A stretch of 64,000 bases of DNA from Oricola indica (GTDB lineage Bacteria > Pseudomonadota > Alphaproteobacteria > Rhizobiales > Rhizobiaceae): assembly GCF_019966595.1 (NCBI RefSeq), contig NZ_JAINFJ010000007.1:62001-126000 (forward strand), read 5' to 3'. Both the position numbers and the translations under genes were made by a program. Position 1 is the stretch's first letter. Each line of letters opens with the position of its first letter. The notes below the pieces were generated by a model. That model made no database searches and was not told the DNA's origin. It worked only from the letters and a program-made list of their open reading frames with translations. This document shows, piece after piece, positions 18,331-28,894 of this stretch.

Positions 18331-19332
18331 TCAAGCATCCGCCGGAAGCGACGCCATGACTTGCGCCGCGATCTCGAACGATCTCAGTCGTGCCTGATGG
18401 TCATGGATCTGTCCGGTCAGGATCAGTTCCTCCGGTTCGTAACGTTCAACGAAGCCGAGAAGCGCCTTGCGAACCGTCTCGGGCGAGCCGACGGCCGTGA
18501 CGGAGAGCGCCTCGTCCACCATCTCGCGCAGTTGCACGGTGAGAAGTTCGTCCAGATTGTCGACCGGGCGCGGCAGCGGGCCGGGCATGCCGGTTCGCAA
18601 CCGCGCAAAGGCCAGTTGCATGGACGTACGCAGGAATGCCCCTTCTTCGTCCGTCGGTGCAGCGAAAACATTCACCGCAAGCATGAAATGCGGACGGTCG
18701 AGATATTGCGACGGCCGGAAAGTCCGGCGGTAGACCTCGATCGCCTGTTCCAGTGCCGCCGGTGCAAAATGCGATGCGAAGGCATAGGGGAGCCCGAGAT
18801 GCGCGGCGAGTTGCGCGCCGTAAAGGCTCGAACCAAGGATCCAGACCGGTACATGCGTGCCTGCGCCGGGGATGGCGCGGACACGGCCACCGCCGGGCGG
18901 TTCGTCCTCGAAATAGCCCATCAGTTCGACGACATCGTTGGGAAATCCGTCGGCCTGATCGAGACCGCGGCGCAAGGCCCGGGCGGTCGCCATGTCGGTT
19001 CCCGGTGCGCGCCCCAGCCCCAGGTCGATGCGATCCGGATAGAGCGTTGCGAGCGTGCCGAACTGCTCTGCTATGACCAACGGCGCATGGTTCGGCAGCA
19101 TGACGCCACCCGCGCCGACACGGATCGTCTTCGTCCCATTGGCGACATGACCGATCAGCACGGATGTGGCTGCACTCGCGATGCCGGGTGAATTGTGGTG
19201 CTCGGCCAGCCAGAAGCGCCGGTAGCCCCACTCTTCCGCATGGCGCGCGAGATCGAGCGTGTTATCGAGCGCATCGGCGGCGCTGTGGCCATCGGGGATC
19301 GGGGAAAGATCGAGGACGGAAATCGGAATCAT
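18331..19332 (-). CDS. LLM-class flavin-dependent oxidoreductase
   Basis: A 333-residue bacterial-luciferase-like protein using FMNH2 or F420-type flavin. The MsnO8/YhbW-like features are [14 protein letters not shown] at the start, [63 protein letters not shown] and the active-loop region [26 protein letters not shown]. The start at the second of two adjacent ATGs is chosen because GGAG lies 6 bases ahead, and this avoids overlap with the upstream NAT gene (stop at 19349). Substrate unknown. Confidence 0.9.
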   Translation of the reverse strand: MIPISVLDLSPIPDGHSAADALDNTLDLARHAEEWGYRRFWLAEHHNSPGIASAATSVLIGHVANGTKTIRVGAGGVMLPNHAPLVIAEQFGTLATLYPDRIDLGLGRAPGTDMATARALRRGLDQADGFPNDVVELMGYFEDEPPGGGRVRAIPGAGTHVPVWILGSSLYGAQLAAHLGLPYAFASHFAPAALEQAIEVYRRTFRPSQYLDRPHFMLAVNVFAAPTDEEGAFLRTSMQLAFARLRTGMPGPLPRPVDNLDELLTVQLREMVDEALSVTAVGSPETVRKALLGFVERYEPEELILTGQIHDHQARLRSFEIAAQVMASLPADA

Positions 19333-19348
19333 CATCCGCTCCAATGGT

Positions 19349-20170
19349 TCAAACGGCGAGCCGTTCCACACGGCCCAGTGTTTCGAGACGCCGCCAGATC
19401 TGTTCGGTGAGCGAACGGTCGACGGGCAAGGCGAATTCTTCGGTCATAACGTCGTGCAGGTCGTCGAGCGAACCGACAGCGCGCTTCGCCACGCCGTCGC
19501 GGTTCTCGATGCGCAACGCCGTGTTCAACAGGCTGACGCGGCCATCCGAACGGTGGCGGCTGAGCATGAGGTTGGATGGAAACGGGGCCCTCTCCCATCG
19601 CGCGGTAACGAAATTCGCCGCCTCGATATCCGCATCGCGCACCGAGGCGCGGTCGAAACCGTAGAGCGAAAACCAGCCTTCCGGCGTAAGGCGCTCCAGA
19701 ACCAGTTCACCCGCGTCTTCGTCCTCGCGCAGCCGGTAGTCGCCGGACGGAGCAGACTGGGTCTCGCGGGTACCGGTTCGCAGCGGAACGGATGCCCCGG
19801 CCCCGCCAAATCCGGTATCGGCCAGCCATTCCTCGCCATCGATGCTGACAAGCCAGGCAAGATGACTGCGATTGGCGCCCTGCGCCGCGCCGTTCCTCAC
19901 GCGTGCCATGACACGCCGCGCAACGAATCCGACATCGCCAAGCGCCGCACCGAAAAGCGTGTTCACCTCGAAACAATACCCGCCCCGCCGGTGTTCGACG
20001 ACTTTTCCGAAAATGCCCGATATCGATACATCGGGGACGATGCCGAGCAACGGATCGATATTCTCGAACGTGACGGCATTCATCTGCGCCGATTGCAGCA
20101 CGCGAAGCCCGTTCGCGTCGGGCGCCGGTTTCTCGATGCCAAGTCGCCGGTAGTAGTTGTCGAAATCCAT
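19349..20170 (-). CDS. Arylamine N-acetyltransferase
   Basis: Transfers acetyl from acetyl-CoA to arylamines or hydrazines through a cysteine intermediate. The 273 residues contain the full Cys-His-Asp triad in family context: [10 protein letters not shown] (C66), SHLAWLV (H103) and WLADTGFGG (D118). The N-terminal [10 protein letters not shown] and ENIDPLLG also match the family. The next gene starts 16 bp downstream of its stop, so it probably leads a two-gene unit with the flavin oxidoreductase. Confidence 0.94.
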   Translation of the reverse strand: MDFDNYYRRLGIEKPAPDANGLRVLQSAQMNAVTFENIDPLLGIVPDVSISGIFGKVVEHRRGGYCFEVNTLFGAALGDVGFVARRVMARVRNGAAQGANRSHLAWLVSIDGEEWLADTGFGGAGASVPLRTGTRETQSAPSGDYRLREDEDAGELVLERLTPEGWFSLYGFDRASVRDADIEAANFVTARWERAPFPSNLMLSRHRSDGRVSLLNTALRIENRDGVAKRAVGSLDDLHDVMTEEFALPVDRSLTEQIWRRLETLGRVERLAV

Positions 20171-20325
20171 GGAACACCCGAATACGCTTCGAAACCGCTA
20201 TTTGGAGATTTATGACCGGCGTTGCAATTGTCAGGAGAGGCTAATCCAATCCGTGGCCGGGTGTTTAAATCGATTGTCCTGACGCCTATCTAACGCGTTC
20301 CCTCCATAGACCGGCCGAGCTCTTC

Positions 20326-21252
20326 ATGGCGCCTCTTATTTCCATAGACCGACTCACCAAGACCTACGACGGCGGCTTCCAGGCGCTCAAGGGTGTCTCG
20401 ATGACCATCGAAAAGGGCGAAATCATAGCCCTGCTCGGGCCGAACGGCGCCGGCAAGACGACAATGATCTCGATCATCTGCGGTATCGCCCGCGCGACCT
20501 CGGGCACGGTGACGGTCGATGGAGACGATACCGTCAAAGACTATCGCAAGACCCGCGCGCGAATCGGGCTTGTACCGCAGGAACTGACGACCGACCAGTT
20601 CGAGACGGTCCATGCCACGGTCACCTATTCGCGCGGTCTCTTCGGCAAGCGGCCGAAACCCGAGTACATCGAATGGGTGCTGAAGGAATTGTCGCTTTGG
20701 GAAAAGCGCGACGAGAAGGTTGGCACACTGTCCGGCGGAATGAAGCGTCGCCTGCTGATCGCCAAGGCCCTGTCTCACGAACCCGACATCCTGTTTCTCG
20801 ACGAACCCTCCGCCGGCGTCGATGTCAGCCTCCGCAAGGACATGTGGAACACGGTCCGCAAGCTGCGCGAAAGTGGCGTCACCATCATCCTGACGACCCA
20901 CTACATCGAGGAGGCGGAGGAAATGGCCGACCGCATCGCGGTGATCCGCAATGGCGAGATCATCGTGGTCGAGGACAAGGCCGAATTGATGCGCAAGCTC
21001 GGCCAAAAGGACATAACGCTGACCTTGGCGAAACCGATCGACGCGATCCCGGAAAGCGTCTCGGACTACAATCTCACGCTTTCCGAGGACGGACGCCAGC
21101 TGACCTACTCCTTCATGACCACCAGCGAACGCACGGGCATAACCCGCCTGCTGACGACGCTGGCGGATGAAGGCATCCGCTTCTCCGACGTCGATACACG
21201 GAAGAGTTCGCTCGAAGACATCTTCGTCTCTCTGGTGGAGGAAAACGCATGA
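20326..21252 (+). CDS. ABC transporter ATP-binding protein (ABC-2 exporter)
   Basis: A 308-residue ATPase with Walker [10 protein letters not shown] (38-46), Q-loop VPQE, signature LSGGMKRR (135-142), Walker B DILFLDEP (154-161) and the H-loop [11 protein letters not shown]. The C-terminal 80 residues form the accessory domain seen in drug, polysaccharide and Nod-factor exporters, ending [13 protein letters not shown]. The stop overlaps the permease start by 4 bases, so the two are coupled. The substrate is not evident. Confidence 0.93.
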   Translation: MAPLISIDRLTKTYDGGFQALKGVSMTIEKGEIIALLGPNGAGKTTMISIICGIARATSGTVTVDGDDTVKDYRKTRARIGLVPQELTTDQFETVHATVTYSRGLFGKRPKPEYIEWVLKELSLWEKRDEKVGTLSGGMKRRLLIAKALSHEPDILFLDEPSAGVDVSLRKDMWNTVRKLRESGVTIILTTHYIEEAEEMADRIAVIRNGEIIVVEDKAELMRKLGQKDITLTLAKPIDAIPESVSDYNLTLSEDGRQLTYSFMTTSERTGITRLLTTLADEGIRFSDVDTRKSSLEDIFVSLVEENA

Positions 21253-22010
21253 ACCTGCTCGCTGTCTGGGCCATCTATCGATACGAAATGGCGCGCTGGT
21301 TCCGCACGCTCTTCCAGAGCGTCGTCTCTCCGGTCGTGTCGACATCCCTCTATTTCGTCGTCTTCGGTGCCGCCATCGGGTCGCGCATCACGGAGGTGGA
21401 AGGCGTTTCCTATGGCGCGTTCCTCGTTCCCGGCGTCATCATGCTGAACCTGTTAACCCAGAGCGTGACGAATGCCGCGTTCGGAATCTATTTTCCGAAA
21501 TTCGTCGGCACGATCTACGAGATATTGTCGGCGCCCATCTCCTATTTCGAGATCGTGCTGGGCTATGTCGGCGCGGCGGCGACCAAGGCGACGATCCTCG
21601 GCCTTATCATTCTCGCCACGGCCAGCCTGTTCGTAGACCTGCATATCGCGCACCCGTTCGCGATGGCGGCCTTCCTGCTGCTCACCGCGATCACCTTCTC
21701 GCTGCTCGGCTTCATCATCGGCATATGGGCGGACAGTTTCGAGAAACTGCAGATCGTACCGCTGCTGGTCATCACGCCGCTGGTCTTCCTCGGCGGCAGC
21801 TTCTACTCGATCTCGATGCTGCCGGAGTTCTGGCAGAAGGTGACGCTGTTCAACCCGGTGCTGTATCTGATCAGCGGGTTCCGGTGGAGTTTCTACGAGA
21901 TTTCCGACGTTTCCGTCACCGTCAGCCTTGCGATGATCGGCCTCTTCCTTGTCATATGCATGTCGGCCGTCTGGTGGATCTTCAGGACGGGCTACCGGCT
22001 GAAAAGCTGA
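21249..22010 (+). CDS. ABC-2 type permease
   Basis: A 253-residue inner-membrane protein with six hydrophobic helices and the ABC-2 family pattern: [27 protein letters not shown] at the start (coupling region then helix 1), [11 protein letters not shown] and [33 protein letters not shown] near the end. It resembles the YadH/NodJ branch of export permeases. It starts inside the last codons of the ATPase gene (ATGA overlap), and together they should form a two-plus-two exporter. Confidence 0.92.
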   Translation: MNLLAVWAIYRYEMARWFRTLFQSVVSPVVSTSLYFVVFGAAIGSRITEVEGVSYGAFLVPGVIMLNLLTQSVTNAAFGIYFPKFVGTIYEILSAPISYFEIVLGYVGAAATKATILGLIILATASLFVDLHIAHPFAMAAFLLLTAITFSLLGFIIGIWADSFEKLQIVPLLVITPLVFLGGSFYSISMLPEFWQKVTLFNPVLYLISGFRWSFYEISDVSVTVSLAMIGLFLVICMSAVWWIFRTGYRLKS

Positions 22011-22041
22011 ACGGAGACGGCCCCGGCAAGAAAAGGTGCAC

Positions 22042-22734
22042 ATGAAACTCGTGGTCCTCACCGGTGCGGGCATATCCGCTGAGAGCGGGGTGTCCACCTT
22101 CCGCGATCCGGACGGCGTCTGGATGAAAATGGATCCGATGAAACTGGCGACGCCGGAGGCATTCGCGGCCGATCCGGCGCTTGTCCACGGCTTCTACAAT
22201 GCCCGCAGGGCTCAGTTGCGCGAGGTCGAGCCGAATGCCGCGCATCGGGCGCTTGCCCAACTCGAACGGAAGCTGGGCAACGATTTCATGCTGGTGACGC
22301 AGAATGTCGATGACCTGCATGAACGCGGCGGATCCCGCGATGTCGTGCATATGCACGGACAGCTTCAACAGGCATGGTGCCGCAGCTGCGACACAAGAAT
22401 CAGCTGGGATGAAGACCTGTCGACCGGGACCGAGTGCCCGAATTGCGGTTCGGCCGGTCGCTTGCGCCCGGACATCGTCTGGTTCGGCGAAATGCCCTAC
22501 CGGATGGACGAGATCCTCGGTGCGCTCGACACGTGTGACATGTTCGTCGCCATAGGAACGAGCGGCGCGGTTTACCCCGCCGCGGGCTTCGTCGAGATTG
22601 CCGCCAATGCCGGCGCCGAAACGCTGGAACTCAATCTGCAACCCTCCGAAGGCACCCGTCTCTTCGACGACTTCCGCCACGGACCGGCAACCGGGATCGT
22701 GCCGGCTTTCGTGGACGAGATCCTTGCCAGGTGA
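22042..22734 (+). CDS. cobB: NAD-dependent protein deacylase, CobB-type sirtuin
   Basis: A 230-residue class III sirtuin removing acyl groups from lysines with NAD+. Visible are the NAD loop GAGISAESGVSTFRDPDG (8-25), QNVDDLHERGG, the catalytic His in VVHMHG (H105) and a zinc ribbon CRSC...CPNC (C113, C116, C132, C135). The YxxR pair in FYNARRAQ (Y52, R55) is the feature linked to desuccinylase/demalonylase activity in Sirt5 and E. coli CobB. The ATG is preceded by AAAAGG 5 bases away; a GTG two codons earlier is less likely. Confidence 0.94.
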   Translation: MKLVVLTGAGISAESGVSTFRDPDGVWMKMDPMKLATPEAFAADPALVHGFYNARRAQLREVEPNAAHRALAQLERKLGNDFMLVTQNVDDLHERGGSRDVVHMHGQLQQAWCRSCDTRISWDEDLSTGTECPNCGSAGRLRPDIVWFGEMPYRMDEILGALDTCDMFVAIGTSGAVYPAAGFVEIAANAGAETLELNLQPSEGTRLFDDFRHGPATGIVPAFVDEILAR

Positions 22735-22735
22735 A

Positions 22736-22772
22736 CGCGATCGGGACTGACGCGACAATCCCGTCGATCGCG
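22736..22772. terminator. Imperfect hairpin between convergent cobB and pdxH
   Basis: CGCGATC-GGGA pairs with TCCC and GATCGCG across a three-base bulge, in the 60-bp gap where the two genes converge. There is no clear U-run, so a bidirectional terminator role is only suggested. Confidence 0.4.
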
Positions 22773-22794
22773 GTTGCCACGGCCATCGTGCTGC

Positions 22795-23415
22795 TCAGGG
22801 ATAAAACCGGGTTCTGGTCCACGGTGCGGTTTCCGTTTCGCGGCGGAAGATCACCCGGTCATGCAGCCGAAACGCGCCGTCCTTCCAGAATTCGATATAG
22901 ACGGGCGCGATGCGAAAGCCCGACCAGTGGGGCGGACGCGGGATCTCGCCGACGGCATATTTGGCCGTGAATTTTGCGACTTCCTTTTCCAGCGCGAAGC
23001 GGCTTTCCAGCGGACGGGACTGCTTCGACGCCCATGCTCCAATGCGACTGCCACGCGCACGTGACGCGAAGTAGGCGTCCGCCTCGGCATCGTCGACGAC
23101 CGTGACGGCCCCGCGCAGCCGCACCTGACGGCGCAACGACTTCCAGTGAAAACACATCGCCGCCTTCTTCGTGGCGAGGATTTCCTCACCCTTCTGGCTC
23201 TCGAAGTTGGTGTAGAAGACGAAACCGTCCTCGTCATAGTCCTTCAAAAGGACCATGCGCACATTCGGCAACCCGTCGGAATCGACGGTTGCAAGCGATG
23301 TCGCATTGGGGTCGTTGATTTCGGATTTCTTTGCTTCTTCCAGCCATTCGCCAAACAGGGCGAACGGGTCCTCGCGGGTGGTGAAGTCAGGATTTGTTAA
23401 CTCTACGGGCGCCAT
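22795..23415 (-). CDS. pdxH: Pyridoxamine 5'-phosphate oxidase
   Basis: FMN enzyme that oxidises pyridoxamine or pyridoxine 5'-phosphate to pyridoxal 5'-phosphate. The 206 residues are of usual length, with [28 protein letters not shown] (FMN and substrate contacts), [35 protein letters not shown] and the C-terminal signature [12 protein letters not shown]...WTRTRFYP. It is divergent from the lipoprotein gene with 48 bp between starts. Confidence 0.96.
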   Translation of the reverse strand: MAPVELTNPDFTTREDPFALFGEWLEEAKKSEINDPNATSLATVDSDGLPNVRMVLLKDYDEDGFVFYTNFESQKGEEILATKKAAMCFHWKSLRRQVRLRGAVTVVDDAEADAYFASRARGSRIGAWASKQSRPLESRFALEKEVAKFTAKYAVGEIPRPPHWSGFRIAPVYIEFWKDGAFRLHDRVIFRRETETAPWTRTRFYP

Positions 23416-23463
23416 AATCTCTCCCGGGACATGCGGTTATAACCGCAGATGAGTGATTGATTG

Positions 23464-23982
23464 ATGCGTCATGTGTTGCACACAAACGGAGCTTTCGCGC
23501 AAGCGCTTGACGCCCGTATTGCATCCGGTGCCCGGTTTCTGGCGATGGGTTTGACCGCCTTGGCGCTGACCGGCTGCAGCATGACCGGCAAGGGACTGGA
23601 CGAAGCCACCGTCGGCGCGATCGCTATCGTTGACGATTCGGTTGCCGTCACTGCCGATCCCTTCAAGAAAGCCACCGACCTGGAAGGCGTGGAACGCGAC
23701 AGGCTGCTGGACGAAGACACGATCCGGAACGCGGTGACGTCGGTGGATCTGAAAACCCGAGACGGCGGGCCTTTGGCCTGGGCCAACCAGTCGACCGGTT
23801 CCAAGGGCGAAATCACCGATATTCGGCAGCGCAAGGTCGCCGGCCAGACCTGCCGCAGCTTCAACGCGACGCGGCAATCCTATGACGGCGTGACGCTCTA
23901 TGAGGGTGACCTGTGCCTCGATCGCCGCACCGGCTGGTGGACGCGGATACTCGCCCCGGCGGGATCGCGCGGCGATGTCTGA
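23464..23982 (+). CDS. Putative outer-membrane lipoprotein, RT0821/Lpp0805-like
   Basis: A 172-residue exported protein. A basic, longish N-region leads to a hydrophobic core and a lipobox ALTGC (Cys 38). The mature part has repeated acidic segments and a C-terminal block with GQTCRSFNATRQSYDGVTLYEGDLCLD, which resembles the C-terminal domain of the Rickettsia 17-kDa-antigen-related RT0821/Lpp0805 surface proteins common in rhizobia. Function of this group is unknown. A TTG directly precedes the ATG and is ignored. Confidence 0.75.
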   Translation: MRHVLHTNGAFAQALDARIASGARFLAMGLTALALTGCSMTGKGLDEATVGAIAIVDDSVAVTADPFKKATDLEGVERDRLLDEDTIRNAVTSVDLKTRDGGPLAWANQSTGSKGEITDIRQRKVAGQTCRSFNATRQSYDGVTLYEGDLCLDRRTGWWTRILAPAGSRGDV

Positions 23983-24072
23983 TCCGTCGCGATTTCCGGG
24001 CAAACATCTGGAATTTCCCATATTTAATCGCCATATGCTGAACAACTACAGTTGAAACAGCGCAAGAGTGCC

Positions 24073-25026
24073 ATGAGAGACCCGTATGCTGTGCTCGGCG
24101 TCGCAAAGACGGCCAGCGCATCCGAAATAAAATCTGCGTACCGCAAGCTCGCCAAGAAGTATCACCCGGACGCAAACAAGGACGATCCGAAAGCGCAGGA
24201 GCGCTTCACGGAGGCTTCGCGCGCCTATGAGATTCTCGGCGACGAAGCCAAACGCAAGCAGTTCGACCGCGGCGAGATAGACGCCGAGGGCCGCGAGACC
24301 TTCCAGGGTTTTGGCGGTGGCAACCCCTATACAGCCTATGACGGCTTCGATGCGCGCGGCGGACCCGGCGGGTTCGAGTTCCGTTCCGGCGGCCAAGGCC
24401 CGACAGAAGACATTCTGAGCGAATTGTTCGGATCCGCCTTTGGCGGTGGCGCACGGCAGTCCGGCCCGTTTTCGGGTTTCGGCAGGACCGGTGGCGCCGG
24501 TGCACGCCAGACGAAAGCGCAGCCGCCCAAGGGCAAGGATATCGAAGCCGACCTCGCCGTGACGCCCGCCGACCTTATGGGCGAGCGAAAGGCGCGACTG
24601 ACCCTGCCTGACGGACGGACGGTCGCCGTTTCCATTCCGCAAGGGGCGACCGACGGCCAGGTCATCCGCCTGAAAGGCCAGGGATTGGCCGGACCGGCAG
24701 GACATCGCGGCGACTTTCTCGCGAAGATTCGCCTCAAGCAGGCCGATGGCGCGCGGGTCGAAGGCGCCAATATCGTCATGGATGTCGAGGTGCCGCTGGA
24801 AACCGCAATCGTCGGCGGCAAGGTTCCGCTGACCATGCCCGATGGCAAGAAAATCGCCCTGACGGTCCCGGCCTGGTCCTCCTCCGGGCAGACGATGCGC
24901 GTCAAGGGCAAAGGGCTCCCGCGCGCGAAATCCGGCCATGGCGACCTGCTTGCAGTGCTGCAAATCCAGCTCCCGGATGAAAAACGCGAGGCGCTGGAGG
25001 CGCTTTTCCGCAAGACCGAGGTTTGA
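24073..25026 (+). CDS. DnaJ/CbpA-type co-chaperone
   Basis: A 317-residue J-domain protein: [20 protein letters not shown] begins the J domain (1-66, HPD at 31-33), followed by a Gly/Phe-rich linker ([12 protein letters not shown] to GAGARQTK) and the two beta-rich substrate-binding domains typical of DnaJ C-terminal regions ([34 protein letters not shown]). The cysteine zinc fingers of canonical DnaJ are absent, which makes it CbpA-like. It should stimulate DnaK ATPase activity. The next gene is fabI, about 105 bp downstream. Confidence 0.93.
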   Translation: MRDPYAVLGVAKTASASEIKSAYRKLAKKYHPDANKDDPKAQERFTEASRAYEILGDEAKRKQFDRGEIDAEGRETFQGFGGGNPYTAYDGFDARGGPGGFEFRSGGQGPTEDILSELFGSAFGGGARQSGPFSGFGRTGGAGARQTKAQPPKGKDIEADLAVTPADLMGERKARLTLPDGRTVAVSIPQGATDGQVIRLKGQGLAGPAGHRGDFLAKIRLKQADGARVEGANIVMDVEVPLETAIVGGKVPLTMPDGKKIALTVPAWSSSGQTMRVKGKGLPRAKSGHGDLLAVLQIQLPDEKREALEALFRKTEV

Positions 25027-25131
25027 CGTCCGGCTTGTGGGTCCAATGCCTTCTAGCTTGATGGACCGAAATTGCTGTGCGATATGCTCGCCCGAGAAAG
25101 ACAATATCTTTATCTTTTCGGGATGACAGCC

Positions 25132-25944
25132 ATGACCACAGGTTCGGGCCTCATGAAGGGCAAGCGGGGCCTTATCATCGGCCTCGCAAACAACAAGTCG
25201 ATCGCCTGGGGCATTGCGAAATCCTGCGCGGACCAAGGTGCCGAACTGGCATTCACCTATCAGGGCGATGCACTGCGGAAACGCGTCGAGCCGCTGGCCG
25301 GTGAACTGAACGCAATCGTCTGCGGCCATTGCGACGTGACCGAGCCGGATACGATCGAGGCGGTGTTCTCGCATCTCGAAAAGACCTGGGGTCGGCTCGA
25401 TTTCCTCGTTCATGCGGTCGCGTTCTCCGACAAGGACGAATTGACGGGACGCTATGTCGATACGACGCGTGAAAACTTCGCGCGCACGATGGACATCTCC
25501 GTCTATTCGCTGACCGCCGTCGCGAAACGCGCCGAACCGCTGATGACCAATGGCGGCTCCATCCTGACGCTGACCTATTACGGCGCCGAGAAGGTGATGC
25601 CGCATTACAACGTGATGGGCGTCGCGAAGGCCGGGCTCGAGGCGAGCGTGCGCTATCTCGCTGCGGACCTCGGACCGTCCGGCATCCGCGTCAACGCCCT
25701 GTCGGCCGGGCCGATCAAGACGCTCGCGGCATCGGGGATCGGCGACTTCCGCTATATCCTCAGGTGGAACGAGTACAACTCGCCGATGCGCAAGACGGTG
25801 ACGACCGACGAGGTGGGCGATTCCGCGCTCTATCTCCTGAGCGACCTGTCACGCGCCGTGACGGGCGAAGTGCATCACGTCGATTCGGGCTACCATGTCG
25901 TCGGCATGAAGGCGGTCGACGCGCCGGATATCACCAAGGACTGA
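25132..25944 (+). CDS. fabI: Enoyl-[acyl-carrier-protein] reductase FabI
   Basis: NADH-dependent last step of the fatty-acid elongation cycle and the target of triclosan. The 270-residue SDR protein has the FabI-type cofactor loop GLANNKSIAWGIAK, HAVAFSDKDEL, and the catalytic pair in YNVMGVAK (Y159, K166, six apart). The C-terminal segment ALYLLSDLSRAVTGEVHHVDSGYHVVG is typical. In-frame ATGs occur at 25123 and 25132; the latter is preferred by alignment to rhizobial FabI lengths, though neither has a strong ribosome-binding site. Confidence 0.95.
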   Translation: MTTGSGLMKGKRGLIIGLANNKSIAWGIAKSCADQGAELAFTYQGDALRKRVEPLAGELNAIVCGHCDVTEPDTIEAVFSHLEKTWGRLDFLVHAVAFSDKDELTGRYVDTTRENFARTMDISVYSLTAVAKRAEPLMTNGGSILTLTYYGAEKVMPHYNVMGVAKAGLEASVRYLAADLGPSGIRVNALSAGPIKTLAASGIGDFRYILRWNEYNSPMRKTVTTDEVGDSALYLLSDLSRAVTGEVHHVDSGYHVVGMKAVDAPDITKD

Positions 25945-25973
25945 CTGGCGCAGTATCACGGGGCAATTTCGCG

Positions 25974-26576
25974 ATGACAGGCACGACGCTGCCGAGATTC
26001 TACATGATCCGGCACGGCGAGACCGAATGGAATCGGGAGCGCCGATACCAGGGCAAGGCGGATATACCGCTCAATGACACCGGACGGGGCCAGGCGGCGG
26101 GAAACGGCAGATACCTCGCCTCGCTTCCGATCGACTGGAAAGACTGGAGTTTCGTCGCGAGCCCGCTTTCGCGCGCGGTGGAGACGACACGGATCATCCG
26201 CACCGAACTCGGCCTTGATCCCGACGAATTCCGCACCGATGAGCGACTGATGGAGGTGAGTTTCGGAGAATGGGAGCGCAAGCTCCATTCCGAACTGCTT
26301 CAGGAATATCCGGACGCGATGGCGGCCCGCGATCGCAGCAAATGGGATCATGTTCCGCCCGGCGGCGAGAGCTATGCGCAGGCCGTGAACCGCGTCCGCG
26401 ACTTTTTCGATGGGTTGGACGCGCAGACCGTGATCGTCTGCCACGGCGGCATCATTCGCGCGACCCGGTATCTTGTCGAAGGTCCCGGCGATGGCACCCT
26501 CGCCGATGGCCATGTCCCGCAGGACCGGGTCTACCGGTACGACGGACAGGACGGCGTCTGGGTCGGGCTGGACTGA
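25974..26576 (+). CDS. Histidine phosphatase family protein (phosphoglycerate-mutase-like)
   Basis: A 200-residue branch-1 histidine phosphatase: MIRHGETEWNRERRYQGKADIPLN holds the phospho-accepting His (H14) and the RHGxTxWN signature. SPLSRAVETTRII supplies the phosphate-pocket Arg, and VIVCHGGIIRATRYL the second His. It could be a phosphoglycerate mutase homologue, an alpha-ribazole phosphatase-like enzyme or a general sugar phosphatase; these cannot be separated by eye. It starts 29 bp after fabI. Confidence 0.88.
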   Translation: MTGTTLPRFYMIRHGETEWNRERRYQGKADIPLNDTGRGQAAGNGRYLASLPIDWKDWSFVASPLSRAVETTRIIRTELGLDPDEFRTDERLMEVSFGEWERKLHSELLQEYPDAMAARDRSKWDHVPPGGESYAQAVNRVRDFFDGLDAQTVIVCHGGIIRATRYLVEGPGDGTLADGHVPQDRVYRYDGQDGVWVGLD

Positions 26577-26702
26577 AGCGCCTCGGGTCTCGAACGGCCA
26601 AAACCTGTCCCCATACGCTCTTGGAGTTTCCCGCTTCGACAGGACGCGGCTTCTCATTTCGCGAATGCTGCTCTAGAAGGTCGTCACGAACGGAATTTCC
26701 TC

Positions 26703-27797
26703 ATGTCGCATAACACTTTCGGCCATCTTTTCCGCGTCACCACCTGGGGCGAAAGCCACGGTATCGCGCTGGGCTGCGTGATCGACGGTTGCCCGCCCGG
26801 CATCGCGTTCACGGAGGCCGAAGTCCAGGCGTATCTCGACAAACGCAAACCGGGCCAATCGAAATTCACGACACAGCGCCGGGAAGCCGACGCGGTCCGG
26901 GTTCTTTCGGGCGTCATGCCGCAGGAAGACGGCGAGACGCTTGTCACCACGGGTACGCCCGTCTGCATGATGATCGAGAACACCGACCAGCGGTCGAAGG
27001 ATTATTCCGACATCGCCCAGCGCTACCGGCCAGGTCATGCGGACTTCACCTACGACAAGAAATACGGCATCCGCGATTATCGCGGCGGAGGCAGGTCTTC
27101 GGCGCGGGAAACCGCCGCGCGCGTGGCCGCCGGCGCATTGGCGCGAAAGATCGTGCCTGGGCTTTCGGTGCGCGCGGCGCTGGTCTCTATGGGTACAAAG
27201 GAAATCGACCGCGCGAAATGGGATTGGGAAGAGGTGGATCGCAATCCGTTCTTCACGCCCGATGCGGACGCGGCCGAGGCTTTCGCGGACTATCTCGGCG
27301 AAATCCGGAAGACCGGCTCGTCCGTCGGCGCGGTGGTCGAAGTCGTGGCCGAGGGTGTCCCGGCAGGGCTCGGCGCGCCAATCTACGCCAAGCTCGATCA
27401 GGATATCGCTTCCGGGCTGATGTCGATCAACGCGGTCAAAGGCGTCGAGATCGGCAACGGGTTCGAAGCCGGGCGCATCCGCGGCGAGGACAATGCCGAC
27501 GAAATCCGTATCGACGAATATGGCAACCCGGCCTTCCTCTCCAACAATGCCGGCGGCATCCTTGGTGGCATTTCAACCGGGCAGCCCGTCGTCGCGCGTT
27601 TCGCCGTCAAACCCACCTCCTCCATCCTGACGCCGACCCGGTCCATCACGGCCGACGGCGAGGAGACCGAGGTCGTGACAAAAGGACGCCACGATCCGTG
27701 CGTCGGCATTCGCGCGGTACCGATCGGAGAGGCAATGGTTGCCTGCGCCATCGCCGATCATTATCTGCGGCACAGGGGCCAGACCGGCCGTATTTGA
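26703..27797 (+). CDS. aroC: Chorismate synthase
   Basis: Converts 5-enolpyruvylshikimate 3-phosphate to chorismate with reduced FMN, the end of the shikimate pathway. The 364-residue product has all three family signatures: [18 protein letters not shown] (N-terminal), [29 protein letters not shown] (central), and [17 protein letters not shown] (C-terminal), with [16 protein letters not shown]. RibB follows with 8 bp between, so the two are probably co-transcribed. Confidence 0.97.
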   Translation: MSHNTFGHLFRVTTWGESHGIALGCVIDGCPPGIAFTEAEVQAYLDKRKPGQSKFTTQRREADAVRVLSGVMPQEDGETLVTTGTPVCMMIENTDQRSKDYSDIAQRYRPGHADFTYDKKYGIRDYRGGGRSSARETAARVAAGALARKIVPGLSVRAALVSMGTKEIDRAKWDWEEVDRNPFFTPDADAAEAFADYLGEIRKTGSSVGAVVEVVAEGVPAGLGAPIYAKLDQDIASGLMSINAVKGVEIGNGFEAGRIRGEDNADEIRIDEYGNPAFLSNNAGGILGGISTGQPVVARFAVKPTSSILTPTRSITADGEETEVVTKGRHDPCVGIRAVPIGEAMVACAIADHYLRHRGQTGRI

Positions 27798-27805
27798 GGA
27801 TTTCA

Positions 27806-28894
27806 ATGGCATACGATCAGGCAAGGGTCATCGAGGCGCTGCGCGCTTTCGAGCGTGGTGAAATCGTCGTCGTCATGGACGATGACGGACGCGAGAACGA
27901 GGGCGACCTGATCGTTGCCGCGGTTCACACGACGCCGGAGAAGATGGCCTTCATCGTTCGGCACACGTCCGGCATCGTCTGCGCGCCGATGACCCGCGAG
28001 GACGCCAAGCGGCTCAATCTGGCGCCGATGGTGGCCGAGAACGACGCGCCGCACGCCACTGCGTTCACCGTGACCGTCGATTACAAGCACGGCACCACGA
28101 CGGGAATTTCCGCCGACGACCGCACCATGACCGTGCGCAACCTCGCCAATCCGAATGCCGGCGCGCCGGATTTCGTGCGTCCCGGCCATATCTTCCCGCT
28201 CGTGGCGCGGGAGGGCGGCGTCCTGATGCGGTCGGGTCATACCGAGGCCGCCGTCGATCTCTGCAAGCTTGCCGGTCTGCCCCAGGTCGGAGTGATCTGC
28301 GAACTGGTCAATGACGACGGTACCGTGATGCGCGGACCACAGGTGACCGCCTTCGCACAGGAACACGGTCTCAAGCAGATCAATGTCGCGGACCTGATCA
28401 ATTACCGCCAGCGCAAGGAAACGCTGATTGAACTGGTCGAGACATTCGACCTCGAGACCACGGTCGGGCCAGCGAAGGCGTATTCCTACACGCTTCCCTG
28501 GGATCCGATGCATCATCTCGCCGTCGTCTATGGCGACATTCGCGACGGTGTGGACATACCCGTGCGGCTGCATCTGGAATCGGTCGTCGACGATGTCTTC
28601 GGCAAGGAAAAGATGGTCTCTGCCGTGATGCAACGAATGGCCGACGAGGGACGCGGCGTTGTGGTCTATCTTCGAGAGGGTTCCGTCGGCGTCGGCAAGT
28701 CAGCGGGTCGCCGCTTGCCGGAGGAGCATATGGAGGCGCAGGATCGGGAAGCCGAGTGGCGGGAAATCGGTCTCGGCGCGCAGATCCTGAAAGATCTCGG
28801 GATAGGCTCGATCAAACTCTACTCCACCAGGGAGCGACACTATGTGGGGCTCGAAGGCTTCGGAATCCGGATATCGTCTACTGAAATTCTGTAA
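27806..28894 (+). CDS. ribB: 3,4-dihydroxy-2-butanone 4-phosphate synthase with degenerate RibA-like domain (RibBX type)
   Basis: The N-terminal ~205 residues are a complete DHBP synthase (riboflavin pathway, from ribulose 5-phosphate): [81 protein letters not shown]. The remaining ~155 residues align in position with GTP cyclohydrolase II, but the zinc-binding cysteines expected after VRLHLESV are missing ([10 protein letters not shown] instead of a GDxxxSxRCDCG pattern), so cyclohydrolase activity is very unlikely. RibBX proteins of this kind are known in Hyphomicrobiales; another RibA must supply GTP cyclohydrolase II. Its end overlaps the next gene by 53 bp. Confidence 0.93.
   Translation: MAYDQARVIEALRAFERGEIVVVMDDDGRENEGDLIVAAVHTTPEKMAFIVRHTSGIVCAPMTREDAKRLNLAPMVAENDAPHATAFTVTVDYKHGTTTGISADDRTMTVRNLANPNAGAPDFVRPGHIFPLVAREGGVLMRSGHTEAAVDLCKLAGLPQVGVICELVNDDGTVMRGPQVTAFAQEHGLKQINVADLINYRQRKETLIELVETFDLETTVGPAKAYSYTLPWDPMHHLAVVYGDIRDGVDIPVRLHLESVVDDVFGKEKMVSAVMQRMADEGRGVVVYLREGSVGVGKSAGRRLPEEHMEAQDREAEWREIGLGAQILKDLGIGSIKLYSTRERHYVGLEGFGIRISSTEIL

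Noticed and set aside
22036-22041. GTG start two codons before the cobB ATG.
   Set aside because: It overlaps the AAAAGG that serves as ribosome-binding site for the ATG at 22042.
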